DNA of 64,000 bases from Cellulomonas cellasea (GCF_006538745.1 NZ_BJLR01000017.1:124001-188000); one strand, 5' to 3'; counted from the stretch's first letter, positions 28,118-37,263 are shown. Notes: generated by a model not told the origin, from the sequence alone. Made by a program: numbers and translations.

Positions 28118-28812
28118 GCGGGGTGACGGCCCGTGAGCAGCCTGGCGAGATCGGCACCGGCGTGCTCGCGCGGGCGTCCGCGACGGCGTACTGGTACCTC
28201 GTCGTCGAGGCCCTGCTCGTGCTGACCGCCGCACCGGGCCTGCTGGCCCTTCCGCTCCTGGCCCGCGACGCCAGCAACGTGCCGCTCGTCGCGCTCGCGC
28301 TCGTCCCGCTCGGCCCGGCGCTGTCCGCAGGGCTCTTCGCGCTGCGCGCCTACCGCCGCGACCCGGACCTGCGCCCGGCGGGGCACTTCTGGCGCGGGTA
28401 CCGGCTCAACTGGCTCGACGTGCTGCGGTTCTGGGTCCCGTTCCTCGTGGTCATGGCGGTGCTCGCGACGAACCTCACGCACCTGGGCTCCGTCCCCGGC
28501 GGCCCGGTGCTCGCGCCGCTGCTGGGGTTGCTCACGCTCGGGCTCGCCCTGTGGTGCGCGCACATGCTCGTGCTCGTCTCGCTGTTCTCGTTCCGCACGC
28601 GCGACGCCGCCCGCCTCGCTGCGTTCTTCCTCGCGCGGCGGCCCGGCGTGACGCTCGGTGCGGCGTCGCTCGGGGTGCTCGCGACGGGCACGGTCCTGTT
28701 CGCGTCGGACTGGGTGCTCGCGCTGCTCGCGTCGGTCATGCTCGGCCTGCTCCTGCGCAACGCGGGCCCCATGGTCGCCGACGTCGAGGAGCGGTTCGTC
28801 GCGCAGGCGTGA
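28114..28812 (+). CDS. YesL-family (DUF624) membrane protein
   Basis: A 232-residue integral membrane protein with about five or six hydrophobic segments. The family pattern is visible: AYWYLVVEALLVLTAAPGLLAL, then LGPALSAGLFALRAYRRDPD and FWRGYRLNWLDVLRFW. YesL proteins are encoded in oligosaccharide-use operons beside LplABC-type transporters; the function is not established. ATG 28114 overlaps the GH39 stop. It is the last gene of the sugar operon and converges on the next gene after 16 bases. Confidence 0.8.
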   Translation: MSGVTAREQPGEIGTGVLARASATAYWYLVVEALLVLTAAPGLLALPLLARDASNVPLVALALVPLGPALSAGLFALRAYRRDPDLRPAGHFWRGYRLNWLDVLRFWVPFLVVMAVLATNLTHLGSVPGGPVLAPLLGLLTLGLALWCAHMLVLVSLFSFRTRDAARLAAFFLARRPGVTLGAASLGVLATGTVLFASDWVLALLASVMLGLLLRNAGPMVADVEERFVAQA

Positions 28813-28828
28813 GTGCTCCGGGGCGGGC

Positions 28829-29908
28829 TCAGGCCGAGAGGCTCTCGACCCGGTCGTGCACCACGACCGCGCCCGGGCCGTGCGCCTTCGCCTCGTACAT
28901 CGCGGAGTCGGCGGCGTGCAGCAGCGTGTCGGGTGACGACTCCGCGTCGGGCCGGGTCACGACCACCCCGATGCTCGCCGTCACGGGCAGCGACGTCCCG
29001 CCGACGTGCACCGGCTCGCCGAGGGCCCGGCCGAGCCGCTCGGTGAGGGCCCGGACCGCACGCGCACGCGGCTCGGGCTCGGAGGGGATGTCCTCGCACA
29101 GCAGGACGAACTCGTCGCCCGCGAGCCGGGCGAGGGTGTCGGCCGTGCGTGCGGTGGACAGGAGCCGCCGGGAGACCTCGACGAGGACGACGTCACCACC
29201 CGCGTGGCCGAGCGAGTCGTTGACGCCCTTGAAGCCGTCGAGGTCGAGGAACGCGACCGCGACCGCCTTGCCGGTCCGGGCGGTGGCGGCGACGGCGTGG
29301 GCCATGCGGTCGAACAGCAGGCTCCGGTTCGGCAGACCCGTGAGCTGGTCGTGCAGCGCGCGGTGCTCGACCTCGCGGCGCGCCGCGCGGGCCTCGTCGC
29401 GGTCGTGCGCCATCACGAGGTAGGACACGGCGACGTCCGCGAGCAGCCGGGCCGCCTCGAGGTCGTGCTCGTCCCACGGCCCGGCCGCGCGCCGGTACAT
29501 GTCGAGCGTGCCCCAGACCACCGCGCGGCTGAGGAGCGGAACCGCGACGACGGCATGGACCTCGACCGCGAGGGCGGTCGTCACGAACGGGCCCCACACG
29601 TCGTGCATGCGGCCGAGGTCGTCGACCACGACGACCTCTTGCGTCGCGACCGCGTCGTGGCACGGGCCGAGCTGCAGCGCCTCCTGGACCGCCTCGGCCG
29701 GCGCGACACGCCCCTCGACGGCGACGAACCGGACGGTGTCCCGGCGCCCGTCGCGCAGCTCGACCTCCATGACGCCGACGCTGTCGACGGGGATCGCGCG
29801 TGCGGCGGCGACGCACAGCTCACGCAGCATCTCGCCGGCGTCCGCGTCGCGGGTCGCGGCCGCGGACAGCCGCGCCACGGCCTGCACGAGCCGTCGGTCC
29901 TGAGGCAT
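28829..29908 (-). CDS. GAF-GGDEF diguanylate cyclase
   Basis: A 359-residue cytoplasmic protein. The GAF sensor spans residues ~20-165 (DSVGVMEVELRDGRRDT..., VVAVPLLSRAVVWGTLDMYR). The GGDEF domain spans ~185-345 with DQLTGLPNRSLLFDRM and the signature RLAGDEFVLL. The first Gly of GGDEF is Ala, which is tolerated in some active cyclases. An RxxD inhibitory site (RTAD) lies five residues upstream. ATG 29908 has gaggga close before it; ATG 29935 would add nine residues without a ribosome site. The gene sits between the two sugar-use transcription units but reads as a separate gene. Confidence 0.88.
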   Translation of the reverse strand: MPQDRRLVQAVARLSAAATRDADAGEMLRELCVAAARAIPVDSVGVMEVELRDGRRDTVRFVAVEGRVAPAEAVQEALQLGPCHDAVATQEVVVVDDLGRMHDVWGPFVTTALAVEVHAVVAVPLLSRAVVWGTLDMYRRAAGPWDEHDLEAARLLADVAVSYLVMAHDRDEARAARREVEHRALHDQLTGLPNRSLLFDRMAHAVAATARTGKAVAVAFLDLDGFKGVNDSLGHAGGDVVLVEVSRRLLSTARTADTLARLAGDEFVLLCEDIPSEPEPRARAVRALTERLGRALGEPVHVGGTSLPVTASIGVVVTRPDAESSPDTLLHAADSAMYEAKAHGPGAVVVHDRVESLSA

Positions 29909-29941
29909 GGTCCCTCGCACGCCGTGCGCCCTCATGGGCTC

Positions 29942-29970
29942 TGCGCACGGGTGCGTCTCACCCGTGCGCA
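29942..29970 (-). terminator. Hairpin terminator after the GH67 gene
   Basis: A perfect 12-bp stem (tgcgcacgggtg, 29942-29953, with cacccgtgcgca, 29959-29970) has a 5-base loop. It lies between the GH67 stop and the GAF-GGDEF start on the minus strand and separates the two genes. Confidence 0.75.
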
Positions 29971-30036
29971 CGACCACCGTACGACCCCGCGGGGGGACTG
30001 ACGAGGCGGGGCACGCACGGCGTGGCCGGGCCGTCG

Positions 30037-32175
30037 TCAGTAGATCCGGCGGCCCCGGGCGTCCGGCACGCCGCACTTCCGGAAGACGTACGTCGTGAGC
30101 TGGTCGCGCCACTCGCGGGCGCTGCGGAGCTGCTCGTCGAGCCGCTCGGAGACGCGCGCGTGCACGTCCTCGGGCACCCGTCCCGCGAGCGCCGCCCACG
30201 TCCCGACCATCTCCTCGACGCGCTCGACACCGGCGAAGTGCGTGTCGTAGACGTGCTGGACCACGGTGCTCCCGCTGTGCAGCACGTGGCCCCACGGGAC
30301 GTGGTGGAAGAACAGCAGCAGCTCGTCGGGGCAGGTCGCGAGGTCCTCGTACACGTCCCGCCACGGCGCCGGGTACTGCCCCGTGTACCCGGTCCCGGTC
30401 GCGCGCGTGCGGTCGACGCCGATCCCGTCGCGGTCCGCGAAGTGGTACGTGCCCCACGGGGAGTACTCGTAGCCGTCCACCGAGGGTCCGTAGTGGCTCC
30501 CCGGCGTGACCATGAACCCGACGCCGAGCGGGGCCGTGTAGCTCTCGTAGGTGCGCCACGAGTCGTCGAGGATCGCGTGCACGCCCGCGCGCACATCGGG
30601 GTCGGCGCCGAACGTCAGCCCGACCCACTCGTCGAGGACCGCCTCGGGCGCGAGCGTCGGGTCCCACGCGAGCCGCCCGAACGCGTACAGGTTGGCCTGC
30701 GCGAGCGGGTGCCCGGTCCAGAACGGGTCGTCGCCGACGTTCGACACCGCGACGAGCGCACCCGGTCGCCCGCCCGGACCGTCGCCGATCGCGACGTCGG
30801 CCACCGTCGGGCCCTCGCCCCACGGCCGGAGGTCGAGGATCTCCCGCCACCACGGCGCGAGGTAGCACGCGTGCCGCTGCTGGCCCGTGTACTCCTGCGT
30901 CACCTGCAGCTCGACCGCGAGCCGGGTCCGCGGCATCGCGGCGATCACCGGTGAGACGGCCTCGCGCGTCTGGAAGTCGAGCGGCCCGTGCTTGACCTGC
31001 AGCACGACGTTCTCGTCGAACCGGCCGTCGAGCGGCGCGAAGTGGTCGTGCGCCGCGCGGGCCCGGTCGGTCGAGCGGTCGCGCCAGTCCTGGTGGTGGT
31101 CGTAGACGAACGCGCGCCAGAACACCGTCCCGCCGAACGGGGCGAGCGCCCGGGCCAGGAGGTTCGCGCCGTCGGCGTGGTCGCGCCCGTACGCGAACGG
31201 CCCGGGCTGCCCCTCGGAGTCGGCCTTGACGACGTACCCGCCGAAGTCGGGGACCGCGCGGTACACGTGCGCGGTGACGTCGGCCCACCAGCGCTGCACG
31301 CCGGGGTCGAGCGGGTCGGCCGTCGGGAGCCCGCCCACGGTCATCGGCGCCGCGAACGAGACCGACAGGTGCACGCGTATGCCGTGCGGCCGGAACACCG
31401 CGGCGAGCCGCACGACGTCGGGCAGCCCCTCGGTGAGCAGGCGCGCCTCGCGGGCGTGCACGTTGACGTTGTTGAGCCCGACGCGGTTGATCCCGATCGA
31501 CCCGAGCAGCCGCGCGTACTCCTCGGCGCGGCCCAGGTCGTCGCGCAGCGCGCCGTCCGCGAAGAAGAGCGAGCCGCCCGCGTAGCCGCGCTCGACCTGG
31601 CCCATGACGTCGTGCACGTCGACGTTGTCCCAGTGGTCGAGCATCCGGACGGCCTGCGCGGGGGAGCGGACCTCGTCCGTCACGGCCGTGTCCTCGGCGG
31701 CGCGGCCGGGACGGGCGGCGGCGTCGCGCGCGACGTGGTGCAGCCCGTGGAGCAGCCCGGTGCCCGACGACGCGGCGACCACGGTCACACCGGCGTCGCG
31801 CACGAGGCGGAACGACTCGGGGGGCAGGGTGCCCGGGTCGGCGAGCACGCGGCGGACGAGTGCGTGCCACGCGTGCTCGGTGGCGGCGGCGTCGCCCGGC
31901 AGCGGCTGGGGGTGGACGGCGGTCGTCGCAAGCACGAGCCGGACGTCGGGGCCGGGCTCGCCGTCCGTCCGCGTCGACAGCCGTCCGCCGTGCGCCCGTG
32001 CCGCGCGGCGCAGCTCGGTCTCGACGGTCGCGAGCACGGGGTCGGCGGCGGTCTCGTCGCGGGCGGTGAGGAGCAGCGCGTGGCCGGTGCCGAGCGGCGC
32101 GATCGTGGCGTCCGGGAGCCAGGCGGGGTGCACCGGGGTGGGCGTGGGGTGGGGGCTCGTCGTGGGGCCGCTCAC
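30037..32175 (-). CDS. GH67 alpha-glucuronidase
   Basis: A 712-residue cytoplasmic enzyme (no signal peptide), normal length for GH67. It releases 4-O-methyl-glucuronic acid from the ends of xylo-oligosaccharides. Family features: an N-terminal ~130-residue beta/alpha domain, then a barrel with RMLDHWDNVDVHDVMGQVERG, INRVGLNNVNVH, GGYVVKADSEGQPGP (acid region), WRAFVYDHHQDWRDRS, KHGPLDFQTREAVSP and VELQVTQEYTGQQ, and a C-terminal helical part with LLLFFHHVPWGHVL. GTG 32175 is chosen because conserved sequence follows soon after and upstream codons are low-complexity. It complements the GH39 and sugar importer nearby for glucuronoxylan breakdown. Confidence 0.95.
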   Translation of the reverse strand: MSGPTTSPHPTPTPVHPAWLPDATIAPLGTGHALLLTARDETAADPVLATVETELRRAARAHGGRLSTRTDGEPGPDVRLVLATTAVHPQPLPGDAAATEHAWHALVRRVLADPGTLPPESFRLVRDAGVTVVAASSGTGLLHGLHHVARDAAARPGRAAEDTAVTDEVRSPAQAVRMLDHWDNVDVHDVMGQVERGYAGGSLFFADGALRDDLGRAEEYARLLGSIGINRVGLNNVNVHAREARLLTEGLPDVVRLAAVFRPHGIRVHLSVSFAAPMTVGGLPTADPLDPGVQRWWADVTAHVYRAVPDFGGYVVKADSEGQPGPFAYGRDHADGANLLARALAPFGGTVFWRAFVYDHHQDWRDRSTDRARAAHDHFAPLDGRFDENVVLQVKHGPLDFQTREAVSPVIAAMPRTRLAVELQVTQEYTGQQRHACYLAPWWREILDLRPWGEGPTVADVAIGDGPGGRPGALVAVSNVGDDPFWTGHPLAQANLYAFGRLAWDPTLAPEAVLDEWVGLTFGADPDVRAGVHAILDDSWRTYESYTAPLGVGFMVTPGSHYGPSVDGYEYSPWGTYHFADRDGIGVDRTRATGTGYTGQYPAPWRDVYEDLATCPDELLLFFHHVPWGHVLHSGSTVVQHVYDTHFAGVERVEEMVGTWAALAGRVPEDVHARVSERLDEQLRSAREWRDQLTTYVFRKCGVPDARGRRIY

Positions 32176-32488
32176 CGGTCGTGCACCGTCCGTGCCTGCC
32201 GCGGGCGGAAACCGATATCGCACGGGCTGCGGCGCGGGTCCGGGCCGCGCACCTCCGTCGCGCAGGTCAGGGAACCGACGGTCATGGGTGCCTCTCCGAT
32301 CCGGCCCGGCGCCGTCGCCGGGCCCTGCCCGCACCGACCCTAGGCACGTGGTGGGCACCGGGCAACGCGGCGGCGTCGACGACCGTCCTGCCGACGCGGG
32401 TCGCCGACGTGGGGCACCGGCAGGCGTCGCCGACCCGGCCGGGGCGGCGCATCGCCCGGGTCGGCCGGCGCAGCTGCCGCCGCTCGGT
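32176..32488 (-). other. Non-coding gap: GH67 leader and promoter
   Basis: The 313 bases between the gamma-glutamyltransferase stop and the GH67 start hold no convincing gene. They contain the GH67 promoter (32337-32365), a ~150-base leader, and an 8-bp palindrome cgatatcg (32213-32220) inside ACCGATATCG, which resembles the core of the sugar-operon operator. Confidence 0.55.
32337..32365 (-). promoter_or_regulatory. Promoter of the GH67 gene
   Basis: Read on the minus strand: TTGCCC (32360-32365), exactly 17 bases, then TAGGGT (32337-32342). The -10 box is the same as that of the sugar ABC operon at 22593. Transcription would start near 32330, giving a leader of about 155 bases. Confidence 0.6.
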
Positions 32489-34321
32489 TCACCGCCCGAC
32501 GGCGTACCCCTGCATCCCGCGCGGGTTCGCCGCGGCGCGGAGCAGCCCGTCCGCCCGCACGCCCGTCGCGCTGAGCCGGCCGAGCGTCCACGGCCCGGCG
32601 TCCTGCACGGCGTGGCCGCGCCGGGCGAGGTCGGCGAGCGCGTCGGCGCCGAGCCGCGACTCGACGACGAGCCCGCGCGGGACCTGCTCGCGCGGGTAGA
32701 ACGACGACGGCACGTGCGTCGAGTGCCACGTCGGCGCGTCGATCGCCTCCTGGAGGTTGCGGCCGTGCAGCAGGTGGCGGACGAGGAACGGCACCGGCCA
32801 CTGGTCCTGCTGGTCGCCGCCGGGCGTGCCGAACGCGAGGTACGGCGCGCCGTCGCGCAGCACGAGGCCGGGGCTCAGGGTCGTGCGGGGGCGGCGGCCC
32901 GGCACCAGGGAGTTCGGCAGGCCCGGCTCGAGCCAGAACATCTGGGCGCGCGTCGGCAGGCCGAACCCGAGACCGGGGACGACCGGCGAGCTCTGCAGCC
33001 AGCCGCCGCTCGGGGTCGCCGAGACGAGGTTGCCCCAGCGGTCCACGACGTCGACGTGGCACGTGTCGCCGCGGGTGAGCCCGTCGGGGCGGACGGTCGG
33101 CTCGCCGACGCCGGCGACGGGCTCGGTGCCCAGCGCGTCGGTGCCCGCGGAGCCCTCGTGGGTCCGCCCGGCGCCCGGTGCGGTGAGGAAGGCGGGCAGC
33201 CGCGGGGTGCGACCGCCGGGGGAGCCGGGCTGCAGGCCGTCGGCGGCGTCGGGGCCGACCAGCGCCGCGCGCTCGGCGGCGTACGCGGGGGAGAGCAGCA
33301 CGTCGAGCGGCACGTCCGCGTCGGGGGCGTCGCCGTACCAGGCCTCCCGGTCCGCGAACGCGAGCTTCGCGACCTCCGTGACCGCGTGCGCGAGCTCGGG
33401 GCCGTCGGGCAGCTCGGCGACGCCGAGGGCCTCGAGCATCGTGAGCTGCTGCAGCAGCACCGGCCCCTGGCCCCACGCACCGGTCTTGTGCACCTCGTAG
33501 CCGCCGAACGGCACCGCGACGCTTCTCTCCTCGGTGGCCCGCCAGCCGGCAAGGTCCTCGCCGCTGAGCAGCCCGGTGTGCGTGCGGCCCGAGGAGTCGC
33601 GCACGGCGGTGCCCTGCGTGTACGTCACCATCCGCTCCGCGACGAACCCCTCGTAGAACGCACGCCGGGCGGCCTCGATCTGCGCCTCGCGGTCGGGCCC
33701 CGCGGCGGCGGCCTCGGCGAGCAGCCGCTCGAAGGTGTCGGCCAGGTCGGGGTTCGTGAACCGGGCACCCGGCTCGGGCGGTGCACCGTGCGGCAGGTAC
33801 ACCGCGGCCGACGTCGGCCAGTGCTCCGCGAACATCCCGGCCACGCTCATGATCGTCGCGACCGCCTGCGGGATCAGCGGGTAGCCGTGGCGCGCGTACC
33901 CGATCGCGGGGCCGAGGACGTCCGCGAGCGGGAGGGTCCCGTAGCGCGCGAGCAGGTCGAGCCACGCCCCGAACGCCCCCGGGACGACGGCCGCGAGGTG
34001 CCCGGTGCCCGGCACGAGGTCGAGCCCCAGGTCGGCGTAGCGGTCGGTCGTCGCGGCCGCCGGCGCGGTGCCCTGCCCGCAGATCACGAACGTGTGGCCG
34101 TCCGCCGCCCGGTGGCCCATCAGCGGCGCGTCGCCGCCCGGGCCGTTGAGGTGCGGCTCGACGACGCTCAGCGTGAAGCCGGCGGCGACCGCGGCGTCGA
34201 ACGCGTTGCCGCCCGCCTCGAGGACCGACATCCCGACGGCGCTCGCGAGCCAGTGCGTCGAGGCGACCATGCCGTGCGTGCCGAGCAGCTCCGGGCGGGT
34301 GGTGAAGGTGCTGGTGGCCAT
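32489..34321 (-). CDS. Gamma-glutamyltransferase family protein
   Basis: A 610-residue N-terminal-nucleophile hydrolase precursor. Residues ~10-60 show GMVASTHWLASAVGMSVLEAGG and the family block LNGPGGDAPL. The nucleophile threonine lies in GDTCHVDVVD (Thr ~420); self-cleavage just before it would give the large and small subunits. FGTPGGDQQDQWPVPFLV near the end is also typical. No signal peptide is visible, so it is probably cytoplasmic and may act on gamma-glutamyl compounds other than glutathione, or as a cephalosporin-acylase-like relative. An insert of ~40 residues just before the nucleophile is Gly/Pro-rich. ATG 34321 is preferred; ATG 34330 adds three residues, and neither has a clear ribosome site. 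Confidence 0.88.
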   Translation of the reverse strand: MATSTFTTRPELLGTHGMVASTHWLASAVGMSVLEAGGNAFDAAVAAGFTLSVVEPHLNGPGGDAPLMGHRAADGHTFVICGQGTAPAAATTDRYADLGLDLVPGTGHLAAVVPGAFGAWLDLLARYGTLPLADVLGPAIGYARHGYPLIPQAVATIMSVAGMFAEHWPTSAAVYLPHGAPPEPGARFTNPDLADTFERLLAEAAAAGPDREAQIEAARRAFYEGFVAERMVTYTQGTAVRDSSGRTHTGLLSGEDLAGWRATEERSVAVPFGGYEVHKTGAWGQGPVLLQQLTMLEALGVAELPDGPELAHAVTEVAKLAFADREAWYGDAPDADVPLDVLLSPAYAAERAALVGPDAADGLQPGSPGGRTPRLPAFLTAPGAGRTHEGSAGTDALGTEPVAGVGEPTVRPDGLTRGDTCHVDVVDRWGNLVSATPSGGWLQSSPVVPGLGFGLPTRAQMFWLEPGLPNSLVPGRRPRTTLSPGLVLRDGAPYLAFGTPGGDQQDQWPVPFLVRHLLHGRNLQEAIDAPTWHSTHVPSSFYPREQVPRGLVVESRLGADALADLARRGHAVQDAGPWTLGRLSATGVRADGLLRAAANPRGMQGYAVGR

Positions 34322-34409
34322 GACCAGCATCGTGCCCGACGCGCGGGCCGGCCGCCGGGTGTCCGTCCGGGGGCCGGCCGGGTGCCGGAGTGCCGGGCGT
34401 CTGCGCGAC

Positions 34410-34450
34410 GACGCCGGCCGGCGCACGGGGGGTGCGCGCCGGCCGGCGTC
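34410..34450 (-). terminator. Hairpin terminator after the four-helix membrane protein gene
   Basis: A perfect 15-bp stem (34410-34424 with 34436-34450) is rich in GCCGGCCGGC. Nearly the same hairpin occurs at 36369-36409 after the paralogous gene, so it was copied along with the gene. Confidence 0.75.
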
Positions 34451-34501
34451 CGAGTCGTGCAGGTCGTGCGGGTCGTGCTGGTCGTGCGGGTGCGGGACGG
34501 G

Positions 34502-35155
34502 TCAGCGACCCAGCCCGGCCCGGTCGACCTTGCGGTGGTACCGCATCCCGGCGAGCCCGCCGAGCACGGCACCCGCGAGGCTCGCGACGGCCACGACGAG
34601 GACGGCGACGAGGCCGCCCGTCGTCAGGTCGCCCTCGCCGAGCGGGATGCGCGGGAAGCTGTCCAGGCGCGCCAGCACGTTGAACTGGTCACCCGCGACG
34701 GCGGCGAGCACCGCGACCGCGATCGCGATGACGACCGCCCACAGCCACACCGCGAGCCCCTGCTTGGCGCCGTCGAACCGCGCCATGCGGCCCGCGACGT
34801 ACCCGCCGCAATAGTAGGACACGAGCAGGACCACGAGCAGCGCGATGCCGCCCGCGAGCCCGACGGTGCCCGGGTCGGACGCCGCCTGGTCTGCGGCCTC
34901 CGCGACGTCCGTGTCGTTCGCGACGCCGACCGCCGTGCCGGCCGCCGCGACGAGCGAGGTCAGCAGCACCGCGGTGCCGGTGGCGGTGAGCCACCCGAAG
35001 AAGGCAGACCCGAACTTGATGCCGCCGAACTCCTCCTTCTCGCGCGCGACCACGCTGTGCCGGTCGACGCCGAGGCCGCGGGCGGAGACCGCACCGCCGG
35101 ACCGCCCGGCGTCGTCGTCCCCCGGGGCCGGGCGGTCCGTGTCGTTCGTGCTCAT
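34502..35155 (-). CDS. Four-helix membrane protein, paralogue of the 36451-37263 product
   Basis: A 217-residue protein with a polar N-terminus of ~45 residues, then VVAREKEEFGGIKFGSAFFGW and about four membrane helices (for example GTAVLLTSLVAAAGTAVGVA and GGIALLVVLLVSYYCGGYVA). The segment SYYCGGYVAGRMARFDGAKQG looks like a conserved loop. It is ~70% identical by eye to the product of 36451-37263 over ~170 residues. The gene follows the PRC/DUF2382 gene after 32 bases, so they are probably one operon. I do not know a function; the link with DUF2382 suggests a role in envelope stress. Confidence 0.75.
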   Translation of the reverse strand: MSTNDTDRPAPGDDDAGRSGGAVSARGLGVDRHSVVAREKEEFGGIKFGSAFFGWLTATGTAVLLTSLVAAAGTAVGVANDTDVAEAADQAASDPGTVGLAGGIALLVVLLVSYYCGGYVAGRMARFDGAKQGLAVWLWAVVIAIAVAVLAAVAGDQFNVLARLDSFPRIPLGEGDLTTGGLVAVLVVAVASLAGAVLGGLAGMRYHRKVDRAGLGR

Positions 35156-35187
35156 CGGTGCCTTCTCTCGTCAGGCCGGGGAGCGGG

Positions 35188-36042
35188 TCAGCGCCGCGTG
35201 GTGCCGTCGTCGTCGGTCTCGAGCTCGACCTCTTCACGCCGCGTCGACTCGGTGACCTGCTGCTGCTCGGTCACGGTGTCCGTGTCGAGGCGCACGCGCT
35301 CGACCGGCACCGTCTCCTTGGTCACGACCGGGCGCTCCTCGGTGAGCGTGACCTCGTGGACGCTCTCGGTGAGCTCGGGGCCGGACAGCGCGTCGTCGAC
35401 GTTGCCCTCGGTGATCGGCTCGCGCTCGAGGCGGATCTCCTCGCGCTGGACCGGCACGGTGACGGTCTCCTGCTCGGTGACGATGTACTTGCGCAGGCGC
35501 GCGCGGCCGGTGGCGACGCGCTCGGTGCCGACCTCGAGCCGCTCCTCGGAGAGGGTCATGGCGTCGTCCGTCGTGCCCGCGGAGGCGGTGCTCGTGCCGG
35601 TGGTCCCCGCGGTCAGGTCCGTGTCGGCGGCCGTGTAGGTCGTGTCGGTGTCCTCGTACGTGTCGGTGCCCGTGGTGCCGAGGCCCGCCGTGGTCGTGCT
35701 CTCGTACGTGTCCGTGCCGCCGTAGGTCCGGCCGTAGTACGCGTACAGCTCCGACTCCTCGGCCTCCGAGAGGTGGCCGTCCTCGTCGTCCACGCGCGGC
35801 GCGCCCTTGATCTTGTCCTTGTCGAACGGCACGTGGATCTCGTCGCCCTGCACGGTCGCGTCGCTGAGCGGCACGAACGACTGCGACGTGCCGAAGAAGC
35901 CGGTCGAGACCGTGAGCCACTCGGGCTGACCCGACTGCTCGTCGAGGAAGATCTGGCCGAGCTTGCCGATCTTCTGGCCGTCGGGGCCGACGACGGTGCC
36001 GCCGGAGACGAGCAGGGTCTGGATCTGGTCGGTGGTGATCAT
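35188..36042 (-). CDS. PRC-barrel and DUF2382 (YsnF/AvaK) stress protein
   Basis: A 284-residue protein. Residues ~1-95 form a PRC-barrel (TVVGPDGQKIGKLGQIFLDEQ, then the strand-rich WLTVSTGFFGTSQSFVPL). A Thr/Asp/Tyr-rich linker follows, then a DUF2382 domain (~165-260) with LSEERLEVGTERVATGRARL and TVPVQREEIRLEREPI. This layout is common in actinobacteria and deinococci and is linked to general stress; the molecular role is unknown. ATG 36042 is preceded by gagga. The next gene, 32 bases on, encodes a four-helix membrane protein. Confidence 0.88.
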   Translation of the reverse strand: MITTDQIQTLLVSGGTVVGPDGQKIGKLGQIFLDEQSGQPEWLTVSTGFFGTSQSFVPLSDATVQGDEIHVPFDKDKIKGAPRVDDEDGHLSEAEESELYAYYGRTYGGTDTYESTTTAGLGTTGTDTYEDTDTTYTAADTDLTAGTTGTSTASAGTTDDAMTLSEERLEVGTERVATGRARLRKYIVTEQETVTVPVQREEIRLEREPITEGNVDDALSGPELTESVHEVTLTEERPVVTKETVPVERVRLDTDTVTEQQQVTESTRREEVELETDDDGTTRR

Positions 36043-36237
36043 GTGCGAGGTCCTCACAGGGGTCGTCGGAGCGCCGACCGGCATGACGGATCCGGGCGGT
36101 GCGGGACAGGGGTGTGACGCGTCTGGCCTGCGCGTCTGTCGTCTCCAGGGACCGGGACCGGTGAGCGGTCCGGCACCAGGAGCGTCGGGCGATCCTTCTG
36201 CTGCGTGGGCAGCTGCACATCGCTGCGTGCGTTCATC

Positions 36238-36266
36238 ACGCTATGTCCGGCCCGGGGACCCAGCAA
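36238..36266 (-). promoter_or_regulatory. Promoter of the DUF2382 operon
   Basis: Read on the minus strand: TTGCTG (36261-36266), exactly 17 bases, then TAGCGT (36238-36243). The start point would be about 36231, giving a long leader of about 190 bases before ATG 36042. Confidence 0.5.
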
Positions 36267-36368
36267 CACGAGTCGGACCATGAACACGATCAGGTGGTCG
36301 GGATTGCGGGCGGCGTCGGGCCGTGGATGATCGCGCGCGCCGGCGGGCCCGGACGCGCCGGGCACGAT

Positions 36369-36409
36369 GACGCCGGCCGGTGCACGGGGTGCGTGCGCCG
36401 GCCGGCGTC
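36369..36409 (-). terminator. Hairpin terminator after the paralogous membrane protein gene
   Basis: A 16-bp stem (36369-36384 with 36394-36409) contains one G-U pair. It nearly matches the hairpin at 34410-34450. Confidence 0.75.
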
Positions 36410-36450
36410 GGGTCGTGCGGGGGCGGGCGCCCCGCGTCAGGCCGCGGGCC

Positions 36451-37263
36451 TCAGCGGCCGAGCCCCGCGCGGTCGACGCGGCGGTGGAACCGCATCCCGG
36501 CGAGGCCGCCGACGACCGCCCCGACGAGGCTCGCGACCGCGACGAGCAGGATCACGACGATGCCGCCGGTGGTGAGGTCGCCCTCGCCCAGCGGGATGCG
36601 GGGGAAGCTGTCGAGCCGCGCGAGCACGTTGAACCGCTCGCCCGCGATCGCCGTGAGGATCGCGACGACGACCGCGATGACGACCGCCCACAGCCACACC
36701 GCGAGGCCCTGCTTGGCGCCGTTGAACCGCGCCATGCGGCCCGCGACGTACCCGCCGCAGTAGTACGCGAGGAACAGGACCACCAGGAGCGCGATGCTCC
36801 CGGCGGCGCCGACCGTGCCGATCTCGCCGGCCGCCTGGTCCGCGGCCTCGCCCACGTCGGTGCTGGTCGCGACGCCCACGGCGGTCCCGGCGCCCGCCAC
36901 GAGCGCGGTCAGCAGCACCGCGGTCCCCGTCGCGGTGAGCCAGCCGAAGAACGCCGAGCCGATCTTGACCCCGCCGAACTCCTCCTTCTCGCGCGCGACG
37001 ACGCTCTGACGGTCGACGCCCAGGTCGCGCGCGGAGACGGCGAGCGGCTCGGGCTCAGGGACGTCAGCCGGGTCGGCCGGCGACGTGCGGTGGCGGTCGG
37101 CCGGGTCGAGCACCGCGGTGCGGTCGTCGTCGGTGCGGTCGTGGAGGGTCCGGTCGTCGACGTGGGCGGCGTGGTCCGTCGACCCGGGCACCCCGTTCGC
37201 GGGCGTGCGGTCGGGGTCGGCGTGGAGGGGGTGCGTGGGGTCGGTCTCGCGCGGCGTGCTCAT
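36451..37263 (-). CDS. Four-helix membrane protein, paralogue of the 34502-35155 product
   Basis: A 270-residue protein. The N-terminal ~95 residues are polar and rich in Asp, His and Thr (possibly disordered). Then VVAREKEEFGGVKIGSAFFGW starts the same four-helix region as its paralogue, ending in GMRFHRRVDRAGLGR. The two proteins differ mainly in the N-terminal tail. The gene has its own terminator, so it is a separate transcription unit from the DUF2382 operon. Function unknown. Confidence 0.75.
   Translation of the reverse strand: MSTPRETDPTHPLHADPDRTPANGVPGSTDHAAHVDDRTLHDRTDDDRTAVLDPADRHRTSPADPADVPEPEPLAVSARDLGVDRQSVVAREKEEFGGVKIGSAFFGWLTATGTAVLLTALVAGAGTAVGVATSTDVGEAADQAAGEIGTVGAAGSIALLVVLFLAYYCGGYVAGRMARFNGAKQGLAVWLWAVVIAVVVAILTAIAGERFNVLARLDSFPRIPLGEGDLTTGGIVVILLVAVASLVGAVVGGLAGMRFHRRVDRAGLGR

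Larger units (their letters stand above)
36043..36450. other. Non-coding gap with promoter and terminator
   Basis: The 408 bases between the DUF2382 start and the end of the paralogous membrane-protein gene contain no convincing gene. They hold a minus-strand promoter (36238-36266), a ~190-base leader and the terminator hairpin 36369-36409. Confidence 0.6.
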
